A DNA stretch of 64,000 bases. Origin: Dryobates pubescens (lineage: Eukaryota > Chordata > Aves > Piciformes > Picidae). The notes beneath the pieces were generated by a model, which worked only from the letters and a program-made list of their open reading frames with translations, ran no database searches and was not told the origin of the DNA. The stretch lies in the NCBI RefSeq assembly GCF_014839835.1, contig NC_071644.1, positions 9,463,266-9,527,265 on the forward strand, given 5' to 3'. Position numbers and translations under genes: made by a program. Shown here piece after piece: positions 63,601 to 64,000 of the stretch (its first letter is position 1; every line of letters starts with the position of its first letter).

Positions 63601-63704
63601 AAGAGGCGCTCGGCTTGCGTCTTGAGCTCGGGGTCCCTGTGCTTGTCGGGGTGGTACAGCATGCACAGCCGGCGGTAGGCAGCCTTCAGCTCCTCCTGAG
63701 AGGC
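51659..63704 (-). CDS. DNAJC11: DNAJC11, mitochondrial J-domain protein (5' end outside window)
   Basis: Outer-membrane partner of the MICOS/SAM complexes that shapes cristae. Exons in transcript order: 63575-63704, 61668-61741, 60434-60535, 57162-57290, 56516-56638, 56303-56376, 55584-55773, 55192-55277, 54776-54892, 53984-54139, 53639-53708, 53489-53546, 52763-52905, 52253-52382, 51659-51684; all phases agree. The first visible exon holds most of the J domain with the HPD motif ([14 protein letters not shown]); the next ends [16 protein letters not shown]. The middle ([28 protein letters not shown]) is the beta-rich core. A hydrophobic segment ([18 protein letters not shown]), a charged coiled coil ([20 protein letters not shown]) and the DUF3395 domain follow, ending SHRIDADG. 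The exon with the start codon lies beyond 64000. Confidence 0.96.
57291..60433 (-). other. DNAJC11: Large DNAJC11 intron
   Basis: About 3.1 kb. I find no nested exon, RNA gene or recognisable transposon. Confidence 0.55.
61742..63574 (-). other. DNAJC11: DNAJC11 intron within the J-domain region
   Basis: About 1.8 kb with no recognised feature. It splits the J domain after QAYE. Confidence 0.55.
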
Positions 63705-64000
63705 CTGAGCAGGACAGGGCAGTCAGAGTGCAGCAGGGCTGCCTCAGCATCCATTCCCTGCCCAAACAGCTTTCCATCACACTACTTCCACTCACACAAA
63801 GTCAGGAGGGGACTTTTGTTTCCTGACTCGAGTCACTGGAACGTTGAGCTCTGCACACCAGTGCTCTCCACACCATTCCTGCCTGCAACAGCTCTTCCAG
63901 GCAGTAGCCCTCTGCTCCTTGCAGCCTGGTCAGCACATACTCACAAGTTCAGCTGCCACAATCAGCCAGAGCTTCCCTGAAAGGCACAGCAGCCTCCCAG
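63705..64000 (-). other. DNAJC11: DNAJC11 intron at the window edge
   Basis: No upstream exon seen; the start codon exon must be further on. Confidence 0.6.

Overview
This is vertebrate nuclear DNA, almost certainly from a bird: GC-rich, gene-dense, with short introns and no transposon I can recognise, as expected of an avian microchromosome. Translated exons identify eight protein-coding genes in the order of human 1p36.31: ESPN (+), TNFRSF25 (-), PLEKHG5 (-), NOL9 (-), TAS1R1 (+), ZBTB48 (+), KLHL21 (-), PHF13 (+), DNAJC11 (-). That is nine names, of which ESPN and DNAJC11 are cut by the window edges. THAP3, which lies between PHF13 and DNAJC11 in human, was not found. The class (bird) is inferred from compactness, protein similarity and gene order; the species cannot be told.

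Layout. 1-5950: the 3' half of ESPN (stereocilia actin bundler), including a nested, in-phase alternative last exon that resembles the tail of the paralogue ESPNL and has its own poly(A) signal. 6190-8310: TNFRSF25 (death receptor DR3), tail-to-tail with ESPN. 10116-20991: PLEKHG5 (RhoA exchange factor). 23412-29019: NOL9 (RNA 5'-kinase), whose third intron is almost entirely a 37-bp GC-rich tandem array. 29109-33014: an intact TAS1R1 taste receptor, head-to-head with NOL9 with 89 bp between the start codons. 33207-37472: ZBTB48/TZAP, starting 192 bp after the TAS1R1 stop. 38094-45310: KLHL21, tail-to-tail with ZBTB48. 46660-50741: PHF13, divergent from KLHL21 across a CpG-rich promoter. 51470 to the window end: DNAJC11, tail-to-tail with PHF13; its first exon lies beyond the window.

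The genes do not form a pathway; they are a conserved neighbourhood of mostly housekeeping genes (rRNA processing, telomere length, mitosis, chromatin, mitochondria) with tissue-restricted genes (ESPN, TNFRSF25, TAS1R1) between them. All exon junctions below were read by hand from GT/AG sites. Reading phase was checked across every junction; each gene whose two ends are visible gives a continuous frame. No retroviral or other virus-like element, RNA gene or CRISPR array was recognised.
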